From NCBI RefSeq assembly GCF_010668395.1, contig NZ_WUEY01000016.1, forward strand, positions 62,001 to 126,000: a stretch of DNA of 64,000 bases, read 5' to 3'. Each line of letters begins with the position of its first letter. The stretch's first letter is position 1. The translations under genes were made by a program, and so were the position numbers. Of the stretch, positions 48,501-56,787 are shown piece by piece. This DNA comes from Martinezella lusitana (lineage in GTDB: Bacteria > Pseudomonadota > Alphaproteobacteria > Rhizobiales > Rhizobiaceae). The notes beneath the pieces are model-generated. The model worked only from the letters and a program-made list of their open reading frames with translations. It was not told where the DNA came from and made no database searches.

Positions 48501-48993
48501 GCCGGAGCGGCTGCTTGACGAGGTAAGCCTTTTCTTGCATCAGGTGATTTCTGAACTGCCAGCCGAACAGCAAAAGATGATCCGCAAGGCGCAACATCGC
48601 GATGCTCTTCTCGAAGGGCGGCGAATCCTCGTGGTCGAGGATGACGTTCGCAACGTCTATGCACTCACCAACATCCTCGAGCCGCGGGGCGCGATAATTG
48701 AAATCGCCCGCAACGGCCGCGAAGCACTCGATGTTCTGGAGAAGGCATCGACCAATTCCGTGATCGACCTCGTGCTCATGGACGTCATGATGCCCGTTAT
48801 GGACGGCCTTACCGCCACGCGCGAAATCCGCAAGAACCAGAATTGGAAGAAGCTACCGATCATCACACTGACCGCCAAGGCCATGCCCGATGACCAGCAG
48901 CGCTGCATCGAGGCCGGCGCCAACGACTATATGGCAAAGCCCCTCGACGTGGAAAAGCTTCTGTCACTCGTGCGTGTCTGGATGCCCAAATGA
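45502..48993 (+). CDS. Hybrid sensor histidine kinase: CHASE3, GAF, kinase, three receivers
   Basis: About 1,163 residues from ATG 45502. Order: membrane segment (about 40-62, FGLFGAILFFLISGFVAYFN), CHASE3 periplasmic domain (IQDAETGQRGFLLTNNESYL), second segment (about 212-235), GAF-like domain (250-395), long coiled coil rich in EEL/QQ (400-495), H-box NMSHELRTPLN (His near 506), N-box NLLSNAIKFT, G-boxes DTGIGI and GGTGLGLSIS, then receivers with phospho-Asp in ILDVGLP (near 819), VLDLSLP (near 942) and LMDVMMP (near 1092). The stop overlaps the CheR start. The second receiver ends SIIIKGAKSP, keeping the Lys. Confidence 0.93.
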   Translation: MDSANLSSMPHYPAVKPTRRFMLRSQPSGISQRTLGLDLPVAFGLFGAILFFLISGFVAYFNLQALEDGNERVVQTHLAMVALDELLSNIQDAETGQRGFLLTNNESYLAPYNTALRAIEPQLDRIGQLTSSNPGQSERLDTLRQHVDAKLAELAKTIDLRRNAGLDAALAIVNSDSGKIEMDAIRAQIGAMAAGEGEVRIRRLAEMKSAQQTALVSTLLSGILGILLTVTIGYLVRRATLARRRDEWLQSGQVGLASAMIGDKSIEQLGNSILDFLARYVGAVAGAVFSGDGDNYHRSAIYGVPEEAAIPIRFRPREGLLGQAATEDRSMVIDEVPDGYLAFGSALGADKPRHLVILPGSVDGIVNSVIELGFLRRIDERVITLLERASEDVAIAVRSATYRSELQNLLEETQRQSEELQTQSEELRVSNEELEEQSRALKESQARLEQQQVELEQINSQLEEQTQQLETQRDDLERVNAAVNLKARELEQASQYKSDFLANMSHELRTPLNSSLILAKLLADNPEDNLTDEQVKYAKTIQSSGNDLLNLINDILDLSKIEAGHVEIRPETITVERLAGNLRQVFQPLAADKKLSFTVEIATECPAAIETDPQRLEQVLKNLLSNAIKFTEAGRVVLSIRSAEAGQVAFSVSDTGIGIAREQQSSVFDAFHQADGTISRKYGGTGLGLSISRQLVRLLGGAIDLESQPGQGSTFTVIIPETYDPAKITPRDLRASGPAMSPLLQAEQPRPAVPRPIHKLEDDRAALTDAKRVLLIIEDDDIFASIVRDLSREMGFQALVAGTAEEALRLAKEFMPSAIILDVGLPDQSGLAVLDRLKHDVKTRHIPIHVISASDQTETAYLLGAVGYVVKPVNREELIEVLQKLEATLSQRVHRILIVEDDAVQRDAVARLLGAQNVETVTASTAAECLELLSQETFDCMVLDLSLPDASGYSLLETLSQESGYAFPPVIVYTGRELSADDEQRLRRYSKSIIIKGAKSPERLLDEVSLFLHQVISELPAEQQKMIRKAQHRDALLEGRRILVVEDDVRNVYALTNILEPRGAIIEIARNGREALDVLEKASTNSVIDLVLMDVMMPVMDGLTATREIRKNQNWKKLPIITLTAKAMPDDQQRCIEAGANDYMAKPLDVEKLLSLVRVWMPK

Positions 48994-49829
48994 GGGATAC
49001 GATTGCTCCAGAGAAGATCGAGGATATAGAAATCAGGCTTCTGCTGGAGGCCTTGTTCCTGAAATACCATTACGATTTCCGCAATTACGCGATGGCGTCC
49101 ATTAAGCGCCGGCTCAAACAGGCACGTGAGCAACTGGGATTTGCCACTTTTTCAGCACTACAAGCAAGCCTTTTACACGATCCGGATATGCTGCCGCGAC
49201 TGCTGCGATTTCTGACAGTACAAGTCAGCGAGATGTTTCGCGACCCTAGCTATTTCAAAGCAATCCGGGAAAAAGTGGTGCCTCACCTGCGGACATATCC
49301 GTCTCTGAAGGTCTGGATTGCCGGCTGCAGCGGCGGTGAGGAGTTATATTCGCTAGTGATCCTGTTCCGAGAAGAGGGGCTGGAGGACCGTACGATCTTT
49401 TACGCCACCGATATCAATCATGAAGCGCTTCAAATGGCCGAAGCTGGCATATTCGCTTTGGACAGGATGCAGCTCTTTACGGAAAGCCATAGAAAGTCCG
49501 GCGGCAGATCCTCGCTGTCCAATTATTACCACGCAGCTTATGGGAGAGCGTCTTTCGACAAAACGCTACGCCGCAATGTCGTCTTTTCGGACCACAGCCT
49601 CGTTACGGACGCCGTATTTGCAGAAATGCATCTTATCTCCTGCCGCAATGTGCTGATCTATTTTGACAGAGAGCTGCAGGATCACGCGCTGGGGCTCTTC
49701 AAGGATTCGCTGGCCCGAAAAGGATTCTTGGGACTCGGCGCCAAAGAGAGTCTGCGCTTCTCGCGGCATGGCGGCGCCTTCACGGACTTCGTGCGCGAGG
49801 AAAAAATCTATCAGAGGCGGCCCGAATGA
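48990..49829 (+). CDS. CheR-type protein-glutamate methyltransferase
   Basis: 279 residues, ATG overlapping the kinase stop (ATGA). N-terminal helical domain (RLLLEALFLKYHYDFRNYAM, ASIKRRLKQAREQLG), then SAM-binding domain: TVQVSEMFRDPSYFKAIREK, KVWIAGCSGGEELYSLVILF (usual CS-GEE), YATDINHEALQMAEAGIF, and LISCRNVLIYFD. All standard CheR motifs are present. There are no chemoreceptor, CheA or CheW genes nearby, so it probably modifies or scaffolds a stress-signalling kinase rather than flagellar chemotaxis (inference). Confidence 0.9.
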   Translation: MRDTIAPEKIEDIEIRLLLEALFLKYHYDFRNYAMASIKRRLKQAREQLGFATFSALQASLLHDPDMLPRLLRFLTVQVSEMFRDPSYFKAIREKVVPHLRTYPSLKVWIAGCSGGEELYSLVILFREEGLEDRTIFYATDINHEALQMAEAGIFALDRMQLFTESHRKSGGRSSLSNYYHAAYGRASFDKTLRRNVVFSDHSLVTDAVFAEMHLISCRNVLIYFDRELQDHALGLFKDSLARKGFLGLGAKESLRFSRHGGAFTDFVREEKIYQRRPE

Positions 49830-50392
49830 TATCAATCGAACCCGAGGCCATAGTAATCGGTGCATCGGCAGGCGCGATCGAGGCCCTCTCGGTCATTCTG
49901 CCCGCCCTGCCAAGGGACTTCCGGATGCCGATCCTTGTTGTGGTTCATATCCCATCTGACAAGCGGAGCGCTATCGCCGATCTTTTCCGGGCCAAGTGCC
50001 AACTTTTCGTCGATGAAGCTGAAGACAAGGAGCCCATTTCGGCCGGGAAAATCTATTTCGCGCCGCCGGACTACCATCTGCTTGTTGAGATTGGTAAGAC
50101 GATCTCGCTTTCCAGCGACGAGCCCGTTCTCTTTTCTCGCCCATCGATCGATGTCCTTTTTGAAAGCGCCGCCGATGCCTTTGGGCAAGCGTTGATTGCC
50201 ATCGTGCTCACTGGTGCCAATCATGATGGCGCGAGAGGCTTGCGCGCCGTTGCCGAAGCAGGTGGGCTCGCACTTGTTCAAGACCCGAGCACTGCCTTCG
50301 CCTCCACAATGCCCGAAGCCGCCATCCAAATGTGTCCAAGTGCTCAAATCATGTCACTTGGAACACTCGCAGAATATTTAAAAGAGGTTTGA
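49826..50392 (+). CDS. CheB-type methylesterase domain protein
   Basis: 188 residues, only the catalytic domain; the receiver domain of chemotaxis CheB is absent. Catalytic triad: Ser in GASAGAIEAL (residue 14), His in VVHIPSDKRS, Asp in LTGANHDGARGL. ATG overlaps the CheR stop. Orphan receiver-less CheB next to CheR and sensor kinases is a known theme in alphaproteobacterial stress and PAS-kinase systems, where it reverses CheR methylation or regulates the kinase. The target here is unknown. Confidence 0.88.
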   Translation: MISIEPEAIVIGASAGAIEALSVILPALPRDFRMPILVVVHIPSDKRSAIADLFRAKCQLFVDEAEDKEPISAGKIYFAPPDYHLLVEIGKTISLSSDEPVLFSRPSIDVLFESAADAFGQALIAIVLTGANHDGARGLRAVAEAGGLALVQDPSTAFASTMPEAAIQMCPSAQIMSLGTLAEYLKEV

Positions 50393-50400
50393 GGCAAGTC

Positions 50401-51456
50401 ATGGCGCGTGTTCCCTTTCTTCTGGTTGACGATCTTGAGGAAAATCTCCTCTCCTTGGAAGCATTGCTTCGGCGCGATGACCTTCTTCTTTTAAAGGCTC
50501 GGTCGGGCGATCAAGCGCTTGAGCTCCTGCTGAAGCACGACGTAGCTCTGGCGCTGGTCGATGTCCAGATGCCAGGCCTTAATGGTTTTGAACTGGCTGA
50601 ACTGATGCGAGGAAACGAGCGCACCCGGCGCGTCCCAATTATCTTTGTCACCGCTGGAACGTCCGATGGTCAGCGCCGCTTTCGTGGCTACGAGGCTGGT
50701 GCTGTAGACTTCATCCAGAAACCTATTGAGCCGGATATCCTGCGCGGCAAGGTAGACGTGTTTTTCGAACTTTATCGTCAGCGACAGCAAATCGAGGCGC
50801 AAAGGGATGAATTGGCGGTCCGGGCTGAAGCTCTCCGAGAGGCAGCCGAGCATAAAGATATCCTGCTGCGCGAGATCAATCACCGGATCAAGAACCTGTT
50901 CAGTATAACAGCTGGATTGATCTCATTGAGTGCTCGAGCTGCTACTGGCGTCGCCCAGCTCGAAGCCGATCTGAGATCGCGTATGGAGGCGCTGGCGCGC
51001 GCCCATGAATTGATACTGCCTGATCTTGTCAACGACGTTGATGTAACTGGAACAGCAACAACCGTCCAGACTCTCCTACGGGTGATTGTGGCACATCATG
51101 AACATGAGCAAGGGCCGCATATCGTGGTCAGCGGTTCAGACGCACCGCTCGTGGGAAATGCGTTGACGTCGCTCGCGCTTCTTCTTCACGAATTCACCAC
51201 GAATGCAGCTAAGTACGGCGCGCTCTCGACGCCGAACGGAAGGCTTGCGATCGAAACCTCGACGGTCGACGAGATTTTCCATTTGGGTTGGCACGAGAAG
51301 GGTTCTTCTCTTTCAGATGTCTCCCTTCGTGAAGGGTTCGGGACCACACTTGAAAAGGCTGCATTGCGTGGTCTCAATGGCAGGATCGCAAAAAATTGGA
51401 CGAGTGACGGGCTTTCTTTGTCGCTGGAAGTACCCGTGGCCAATCTCGTGGAATGA
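50401..51456 (+). CDS. Receiver-histidine kinase (HWE/HisKA_2 type)
   Basis: Start at ATG 50401 after GAGGCAAG, 8 bp past the CheB stop. 351 residues. N-terminal receiver (PFLLVDDLEENLLSLEALLR; phospho-Asp in ALVDVQMPGLNGFELAEL; Lys in FIQKPIEP), a helical linker, H-box ILLREINHRIKNLFSITAGL of the HWE/HisKA_2 type, and a short ATPase domain (LALLLHEFTTNAAKYGALS, DVSLREGFGTTLEKAALRGL). Kinases of this family phosphorylate PhyR-type regulators in the alphaproteobacterial general stress response. A receiver-controlled kinase following a hybrid kinase with CheR/CheB suggests a phosphorelay toward EcfG (inference). Confidence 0.9.
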   Translation: MARVPFLLVDDLEENLLSLEALLRRDDLLLLKARSGDQALELLLKHDVALALVDVQMPGLNGFELAELMRGNERTRRVPIIFVTAGTSDGQRRFRGYEAGAVDFIQKPIEPDILRGKVDVFFELYRQRQQIEAQRDELAVRAEALREAAEHKDILLREINHRIKNLFSITAGLISLSARAATGVAQLEADLRSRMEALARAHELILPDLVNDVDVTGTATTVQTLLRVIVAHHEHEQGPHIVVSGSDAPLVGNALTSLALLLHEFTTNAAKYGALSTPNGRLAIETSTVDEIFHLGWHEKGSSLSDVSLREGFGTTLEKAALRGLNGRIAKNWTSDGLSLSLEVPVANLVE

Positions 51457-51699
51457 CCGTTTAAGCCCAATACGGACCACGACGCGGGCGTCGCACAGGG
51501 GCCAATTGCAAGCTTCTCACGTCTTTCCCGAGCCTGCTCTGGAAGCGTTAAGAAGCCCTCCTTGTTCCGCATGAGCTTGCTCAGATTGGAATAGGAGAAA
51601 ACAACGTCGATCCAGGCGGCCTCAGGCGCACCTTGCGGCTGTCACTATCTTCGTCAGCATGTTGAAGTAAGCCCTTGTTCCCACGTGTCCCAGAAGCCC

Positions 51700-51915
51700 T
51701 TATCGATGCGGCATATCTTTCGTTAGATCGTTGAAAGAGGGCATGTAACGTTTGGCTCGCATAAGCAAATCAAGCTCAATCGCCGATGGGCCAAATCGAA
51801 CAAAGAGGTTTTCGGCGACACCGTCGTCTAAGCTGTACTTCTTTTGAAACTCCGCGAGGGAATAAGAGGCACCCCTTATCACTCGCCGCCGCTCGTAAGC
51901 ACGTTGTGTTTCCAT
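51700..51915 (-). CDS. Small conserved-looking protein
   Basis: 71 residues from ATG 51915, with a strong AAGGAGG site upstream. Begins METQRAYERRRVIRGASYSL, then AEFQKKYSLDDGVAENLFVR, FGPSAIELDLLMRAKR. Soluble, no cysteines, mixed helix. The stretch YSLAEFQKKYSLDDGVAENL could be a small helix-turn-helix-like or DUF3606-like element, but I cannot assign it. EcfG-like promoter upstream (51946-51971), back to back with that of the NRAMP gene, so it is probably stress-induced. Confidence 0.7.
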   Translation of the reverse strand: METQRAYERRRVIRGASYSLAEFQKKYSLDDGVAENLFVRFGPSAIELDLLMRAKRYMPSFNDLTKDMPHR

Positions 51916-51945
51916 TGCCGAACCTCCTTGTTGTCGTAATCAAGC

Positions 51946-51971
51946 AACTCGATACAGCGCCTGAAAGTTCC
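51946..51971 (-). promoter_or_regulatory. EcfG-like stress promoter (small gene), spacing one longer
   Basis: Minus strand GGAAC (51971-51967), 18 bp, GTT (51948-51946; AGTT). It ends 31 bp upstream of ATG 51915. One base longer than the other sites, still within the known N16-N17 range before the four-base -10 box. Confidence 0.65.
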
Positions 51972-52060
51972 ATCCTGTTCAAAATACAACTAAGACATCT
52001 GGAATACGAGCTAGTCTGCCACTCACGCAGTTGCATTCTTTTTAGCTGCCAGAGCCTTGT

Positions 52061-52085
52061 GGAACAAACAACGACGTAATCGGTT
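52061..52085 (+). promoter_or_regulatory. EcfG-type stress promoter (NRAMP-related gene)
   Basis: GGAAC (52061-52065), 17 bp, GTT (52083-52085; GGTT). It ends 57 bp upstream of ATG 52143 and diverges from the site at 51946. Confidence 0.8.
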
Positions 52086-52142
52086 TATCAGCACCGCGAC
52101 CGACACAAATGTCCCAGTCCCGGCTTCTGCTGGGAGGCAGCC

Positions 52143-53441
52143 ATGAGCGGCTATCAAATGGACGATAAAAGCGCTGTCGTGGAATCTTCAAAACCACGAA
52201 TCCTGGAAATCCTTGGGCCCGGTCTGGTGACCGGTGCGTCTGATGATGACCCGAGCGGAATAGCGACGTATTCGCAGGCTGGAGCTCAGTTCGGTTACGC
52301 GGCCAGTTGGACCTTGATATTCACATATCCGCTAATGGTCGCCATACAGATGATCAGCGCCCGCATCGGCAGGACCACCGGCCAGGGCCTGGCCGGCAGC
52401 ATGGCCAAATGCTATCCGGGCTGGGTCGGCATGGCTATCACCGTCCCGCTTCTGATTGCCAATATCATCAACCTTGGCGCTGACCTCGGTGCGATGGGCG
52501 ACGCGGCGAAGTTGCTGGTGAATGGCTACGCGCTCGTCTATGTTGCCGCTTTCGGCGTCATATGCGTCCTTCTGCAGGTGCTTCTTAAATACAAGCGCTA
52601 CGTCGCGGTTTTGAAGTGGTTGAGTCTCGCATTGCTGTCCTACATCGCGACGCTGTTCGTCGTACATGTCGACTGGTCGAGTTTCGCGCGCGGGCTGGTG
52701 CTGCCAACATTCAAGATGGACCCGAACTACTGGTCAATGATCGTCGCGATTTTCGGGACGACCATCAGCCCCTATCTATTTTTCTGGCAGGCCTCGCAGG
52801 AGGCGGAAGATCTGAAGGAAAAGCCAAAAGAGGAGGCGCTGACCGAGCACCCTCAAGAGGCAAAGAAGGCGAACACTCGAATTACTCTCGATACGCTGAT
52901 CGGAATGGCCGCATCCAATGTCGTAGCCCTGGCCATCATCACGACAACGGCCGCCACGCTCAACAAGGCGGGTAAGATGAATATAGAGAGTTCCATCGAC
53001 GCGGCGAAAGCCATAGAGCCGCTTGCCGGGCATTTCGCCAAGATTATTTTTGCGACGGGCATCATAGGAACCGGCCTTTTGGCTGTGCCAGTGCTTGCCG
53101 GATCGGCCGCTTACGCCGTCGGCGAGGCGGCGCGATGGAAAGTCGGATTGTCGCGTGAACCGAGCGAGGCGAAGGCCTTCTATGCGACGGTCGGTATAGC
53201 GACCGTCATTGGTATGCTGCTGAACTTTACCCCCATCCCACCGATGAAGGCGCTGTTTTGGAGTGCGGTGATCAATGGCGTGGTCGCGGTTCCCGTCATG
53301 GTGATCCTGATGCTCATTGCATCCAACCCAAAGGTCATGAAGCAATTTGTGATCGGCAGAGGGCTGAGTGTTTTGGGCTGGGCTTCCTGTCTCGCCATGT
53401 TTGCTGCGGTTGTCGGCATGGCGGTGGCGGCTCTCTTTTAG
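52143..53441 (+). CDS. NRAMP-related transporter with non-canonical metal motifs
   Basis: 432 residues, about 11 membrane segments. NRAMP-fold landmarks are recognisable but changed: the first unwound helix reads GASDDDPSGIATYSQAG instead of DPGN, and helix 6 reads TTISPYLFFWQASQEAED instead of the MPH-containing motif. The loss of both Asn and Met ligands is seen in NRAMP-related proteins that carry Mg2+, Al3+ or other ions rather than Mn2+ or Fe2+, so mntH is not a safe name. A charged loop (EKPKEEALTEHPQEAKKANT) follows helix 6. Inner-membrane protein, stress-type promoter directly upstream. Confidence 0.88.
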   Translation: MSGYQMDDKSAVVESSKPRILEILGPGLVTGASDDDPSGIATYSQAGAQFGYAASWTLIFTYPLMVAIQMISARIGRTTGQGLAGSMAKCYPGWVGMAITVPLLIANIINLGADLGAMGDAAKLLVNGYALVYVAAFGVICVLLQVLLKYKRYVAVLKWLSLALLSYIATLFVVHVDWSSFARGLVLPTFKMDPNYWSMIVAIFGTTISPYLFFWQASQEAEDLKEKPKEEALTEHPQEAKKANTRITLDTLIGMAASNVVALAIITTTAATLNKAGKMNIESSIDAAKAIEPLAGHFAKIIFATGIIGTGLLAVPVLAGSAAYAVGEAARWKVGLSREPSEAKAFYATVGIATVIGMLLNFTPIPPMKALFWSAVINGVVAVPVMVILMLIASNPKVMKQFVIGRGLSVLGWASCLAMFAAVVGMAVAALF

Positions 53442-53583
53442 AAGTAAAAACCCGACGTAGAAGGGAAGCTCGGTTATCTGCGGTATGCGTTTTGATGAAA
53501 TCATAGGGATGCGCGCCCATGTTTTTGCCGATGGGCGTGTTTACGGAGATCCACTTCTCAACGCCGCCTCCAGGCACCCAAAC

Positions 53584-53750
53584 TTATGACAAGTTTAGAA
53601 ATTCGAATATCTCTTCAAGACGTGCGACCTGGACCCGCGTCTCGTCGCGATTCTTGAGGTTGCCAGCCTTGCCTTCTTCCGATTGCGCGCCCATACCATC
53701 CTGGGCAAAGCTTTCACGATCTGCTTTTCAGCGAAATAGATAACTCTCAA
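53584..53750 (-). pseudogene. Fragment of a second YciE/DUF892 gene
   Basis: Minus-strand frames give VIYFAEKQIVKALPRM, then after a one-base shift QSEEGKAGNLKNRDETRVQV, ARLEEIFEF, ending in TAA at 53584-53586. These match DUF892 residues 15-65 (compare TEKQILKALSKMARAAQ in the copy at 44846). Start region and C-terminal two-thirds are missing. Confidence 0.65.
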
Positions 53751-53990
53751 CTGTCAAAGAAAAGGCTGCCCGAGATCTTCTCGGGACCCCATTCTGAGAT
53801 CCCTTCAAAGTTTCGAGATACGACAGTGACCGAACCTTCTGCCTCCGTTAAAATTCCGGGAACCGTTGGGAAGCGTGTATGCCTTTCGATGTCGGCAATC
53901 GGGCATTGCTGCGGTCGCGTCAATGCATTTCGCCGTCAGGGTCGAGGCTCCGGATGAACAGAACTGGGAGAGGATCACGTTAAATCAGTT
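53751..53990. other. Intergenic, no gene recognised
   Basis: Region upstream of the hydrolase. The plus-strand frame 53866-54234 overlaps the hydrolase start and has no motif. Confidence 0.35.
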
Positions 53991-54015
53991 GGAACATCCG
54001 CGCTTACGCGCCGTT
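53991..54015 (+). promoter_or_regulatory. EcfG-type stress promoter (hydrolase gene)
   Basis: GGAAC (53991-53995), 16 bp, CGTT (54012-54015): consensus match, 101 bp upstream of GTG 54117. Confidence 0.68.
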
Positions 54016-54116
54016 ACGGCTGCAAGACAAACACAGCTATCAAACGCCAGACCATCCGTTGGGCAATCTAAAGTCACTGACGCGACGGGTGCTCACCAGA
54101 TCAGGGAGAGGCAGAC

Positions 54117-54992
54117 GTGTTCAATGGATTCGAGCTTGCTATGGTCGATGTTGGGCAGGGTGCCTTGCGCGTTCGATATGGAGGCTCTGGCCCACCGCTG
54201 CTGCTGCTCCACGGTCATCCTCGCACTCATATGACATGGGGTGCCGTCGCTGATTTGCTGTCGCCGCATTTTACAGTGGTTTGCCCGGACCTGAGAGGTT
54301 TTGGAAAATCGTTCCAGCCGGCAGAGCAGGAGGGCAGTCATGGCTCTTCAAAGCGCGCCAAAGCAATCGACTGTCTTAGCCTCATGAAGGTACTTGGGCG
54401 AGACGAATTCTCCGTCGCCGGCCATGACCGCGGCAGTTACGTGGCTTATCGTTTGGCGATGGATTTCCCCGGTGCTATTAACAAGGTCGCTGTCATGGAC
54501 AGTATCCCCATTATCGAACATCTTGAGAGGATGGACTGGCAATTTGCCCGCGATTGGTATCACTGGTTTTTCTTTGCACAGTCTGAGAAGCCGGAGCGGT
54601 CGATCAATGCCAATCCGCTTGCTTGGTATAACAAGATTGCTCCGGACCATATGGGGCATGCTGCGTATGTCGATCTTCTCACGGCAATCCATGATCCAGC
54701 GGTCGTTCACGGAATGATTGAGGATTATCGAGCCGGGCTCACCGTGGACCGACAGCACGAGCTGGAAGATCGGGTCGCTGGCAAAAAAATAACCTGCCCA
54801 TTGCTTTGCCTGTGGTCGATCCGAGATGATCTGGAGGCGCTTTTCGGCGATCCTCTGGAGATATGGCGCTCTTGGGCCACGGACGTTCAAGGCCATGGCA
54901 TCGACAGCGGCCATCACATCGCCGAAGAGAACCCTAAAGCCCTTTCTGAGGCGCTGCTGCGTTTTTTTCAGGGACCTGAATGCGTAAGATAA
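54117..54992 (+). CDS. Alpha/beta hydrolase, haloacetate-dehalogenase-like
   Basis: 291 residues from GTG 54117 (AGGGAGAGGC upstream). Oxyanion/cap motif LLLLHGHPRTHMTWGAVADL, CPDLRGFGKSFQPAE, nucleophile elbow VAGHDRGSYVAYRLAMDFPG (Asp nucleophile, as in fluoroacetate and haloacetate dehalogenases and epoxide hydrolases), and catalytic His in GIDSGHHIAEENP. The RGFGKS and GHDRG signatures match the haloacetate dehalogenase H-1 group. Cleaves C-halogen or epoxide bonds through an Asp ester. The substrate is not proven. EcfG-type promoter upstream. Confidence 0.85.
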   Translation: MFNGFELAMVDVGQGALRVRYGGSGPPLLLLHGHPRTHMTWGAVADLLSPHFTVVCPDLRGFGKSFQPAEQEGSHGSSKRAKAIDCLSLMKVLGRDEFSVAGHDRGSYVAYRLAMDFPGAINKVAVMDSIPIIEHLERMDWQFARDWYHWFFFAQSEKPERSINANPLAWYNKIAPDHMGHAAYVDLLTAIHDPAVVHGMIEDYRAGLTVDRQHELEDRVAGKKITCPLLCLWSIRDDLEALFGDPLEIWRSWATDVQGHGIDSGHHIAEENPKALSEALLRFFQGPECVR

Positions 54993-55400
54993 GGGCTTTC
55001 TAGATAATGGAACGGAGCTGTTTGGATAAGGCGTAATGGAACCCGGAAGCGACTTCAATTCGCCTCAATTCAGAATGTGGAATGCCATCTTTACACAGCG
55101 GGATTCTCCCACCGCTCACCGTCGAAACATCGGAAGGGCAATTGCCCGCTGAATAAACCAGGCGAGCGATATTGTTGCATAGAGGCCCATCAATACTCGC
55201 TCCGATCACCTCCAAGATACTCGATCATTCGAAGCCTTCACTGCTATCGTCAGGTCGTTTTAGGATTTCTGCCCAACTGGGTGATCGTGCCCCCGCTCGG
55301 TCCTTGATAGCTTTGGTCCTTGACCATCGGGTTTTTCGGGCGATCGAAGCGACCGAGCGGTTTCTCACGCACGCTATCCCGGCTCGTCTCCGTTTTAAAT
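54993..55400. other. Intergenic, no gene recognised
   Basis: Lies between the hydrolase and the remnant of a small secreted protein gene. Overlapping short frames lack any recognisable domain. Confidence 0.35.
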
Positions 55401-55740
55401 CTACTTGCTCGAGCGATCGAGCAGGATGCGCATTTCGTCAAAGCGGCGCTTCCGATCCGCGTTCGTATCATTCGCCGAGTAACAAATATCGGACACGCAA
55501 AATCTCATCAAATGGTATGGTTGGTCAGTCTTATCGCACTCGCTTTCGAAACTGTCGTTCATGTCGGACTTGGCGGTTCCCGCCCGGATCGAATAGGTCA
55601 GCCGGACGCCTGGTAGTTTCAACTCCGGGAAAAGATTGAACGATACCGATGTTGAGGTGATCCGTCAGAGGAAAGTTGCGTGCGGCAATCTGGCATGTAT
55701 TCTCAAACTGTGGTGATTGAGCATGTGCCAGCACTGGCAT
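55401..55740 (-). pseudogene. Small secreted protein gene, frameshifted
   Basis: From ATG 55740 the frame reads MPVLAHAQSPQFENTCQIAA, a signal-peptide end followed by a mature start, then NIGIVQSFP. At a CCC run near 55633 the sensible sequence moves to another frame, ELKLPGVRLTYSIRAGTAKS, and ends RRFDEMRILLDRSSK at 55401. One extra C explains the shift. The hydrophobic signal core before MPVLAHAQ is cut by a stop codon (TAA about 15 bp upstream). There are three cysteines (CQIAA, ECDKTD, FCVSDIC). Family unknown. Confidence 0.55.
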
Positions 55741-55925
55741 CGACAGGACACCTTACGATCCTTTCAAACGCCTGCCGCGGGAGCGGAAGGCCCGATGATT
55801 GACCGTCATCCTGCAGGATGATCGCCATCGGATCCATTCTAGAACCGGACAACGTCCTCTACGGTCCCAAAAGCTGTCTCGCAGCTATTTTTAGTTTTCG
55901 CCACACGTTCAGAAACGGCGCGGCG

Positions 55926-55950
55926 GGAACCAAGCGCTGAAAAGACCGTT
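55926..55950 (+). promoter_or_regulatory. EcfG-type stress promoter (first ku gene)
   Basis: GGAAC (55926-55930), 16 bp, CGTT (55947-55950): perfect consensus, ending 24 bp upstream of ATG 55975. Confidence 0.85.
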
Positions 55951-55974
55951 CTTGTCATGTTCGGAGGACATTTC

Positions 55975-56778
55975 ATGGCTCCAAGGTCATTCTGGAAAGG
56001 CTATCTAAAGCTGTCGCTCGTGACCTGCCCGGTCGCAATGGCACCTGCGACCAGCGATAATGACAAAGTTCGTTTTCATACGCTCAACAGAAAGACGGGC
56101 AACCGCATCGTCAGCCAATATGTGGATTCGGTCACTGGCAAGACTGTGGAAGAGGATGACGAGGTCAAAGGATACGAGCGCGGTGACAACGATTACATCA
56201 TGCTCGAGGATGATGAACTTGATGCAGTCGCCATGGACAGCACGCGGACGATCGATATCGAGATGTTCGTGCCGCGAGACAGTATCGAATGGATCTGGTT
56301 CGACACGCCGCATTACCTGACACCGAACGATCCTGTCGGGGAGGAGGCATATTGCGTCATCCGCGACGCCATGGCCGCAAGCCGCAAGGTCGGCATATCC
56401 CGGCTCGTCATGTACCGTCGCGAACGCGCTGTCATGCTGGAGCCGCGTGAAAAGGGGATAGTGCTTTGGACCTTGCGGTTTGGCGACGAGGTCCGCGATG
56501 AAAAGGTTTACTTTGAGGATATCGGTACAACGGCCATCGACAGCAAACTGATGAAACTGGTGGAAGCGCTGATAAAAGAGCAGAAAGAGCCGTGGGATCC
56601 GAGCATGGTTTCCGACCCCATACAGGAGAAGCTTCTCGATATTATCGCCTCAAAGAAGAAGGGTCGCAAGCGACCTGTAAAGGCAATAGAAGAGCAAGCC
56701 GCACCAACCAATGTTATCAGCATCATGGACGCACTTCGGAAGAGCCTCTCGCAGGAGAAGGGCGCCAGGAAACGATAA
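55975..56778 (+). CDS. ku: Ku protein, non-homologous end joining (first copy)
   Basis: ATG 55975 after TCGGAGGA; the frame opens at 55957. 267 residues: bacterial Ku core (FWKGYLKLSLVTCPVAMAPA, VRFHTLNRKTGNRIVSQYVD, GYERGDNDYIMLEDDELDAV, IEWIWFDTPHYLTPND) and a Lys-rich C-terminus (SKKKGRKRPVKAIEEQ). It binds DNA ends as a dimer and recruits LigD. Convergent with the decayed ligD, and with a second, different Ku gene beyond it. The two Ku proteins are clearly paralogous (compare VNCAVALYTAVSTSERISFH in the other). Consensus stress promoter upstream. Confidence 0.95.
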   Translation: MAPRSFWKGYLKLSLVTCPVAMAPATSDNDKVRFHTLNRKTGNRIVSQYVDSVTGKTVEEDDEVKGYERGDNDYIMLEDDELDAVAMDSTRTIDIEMFVPRDSIEWIWFDTPHYLTPNDPVGEEAYCVIRDAMAASRKVGISRLVMYRRERAVMLEPREKGIVLWTLRFGDEVRDEKVYFEDIGTTAIDSKLMKLVEALIKEQKEPWDPSMVSDPIQEKLLDIIASKKKGRKRPVKAIEEQAAPTNVISIMDALRKSLSQEKGARKR

Positions 56779-56787
56779 TCGGCGCAT

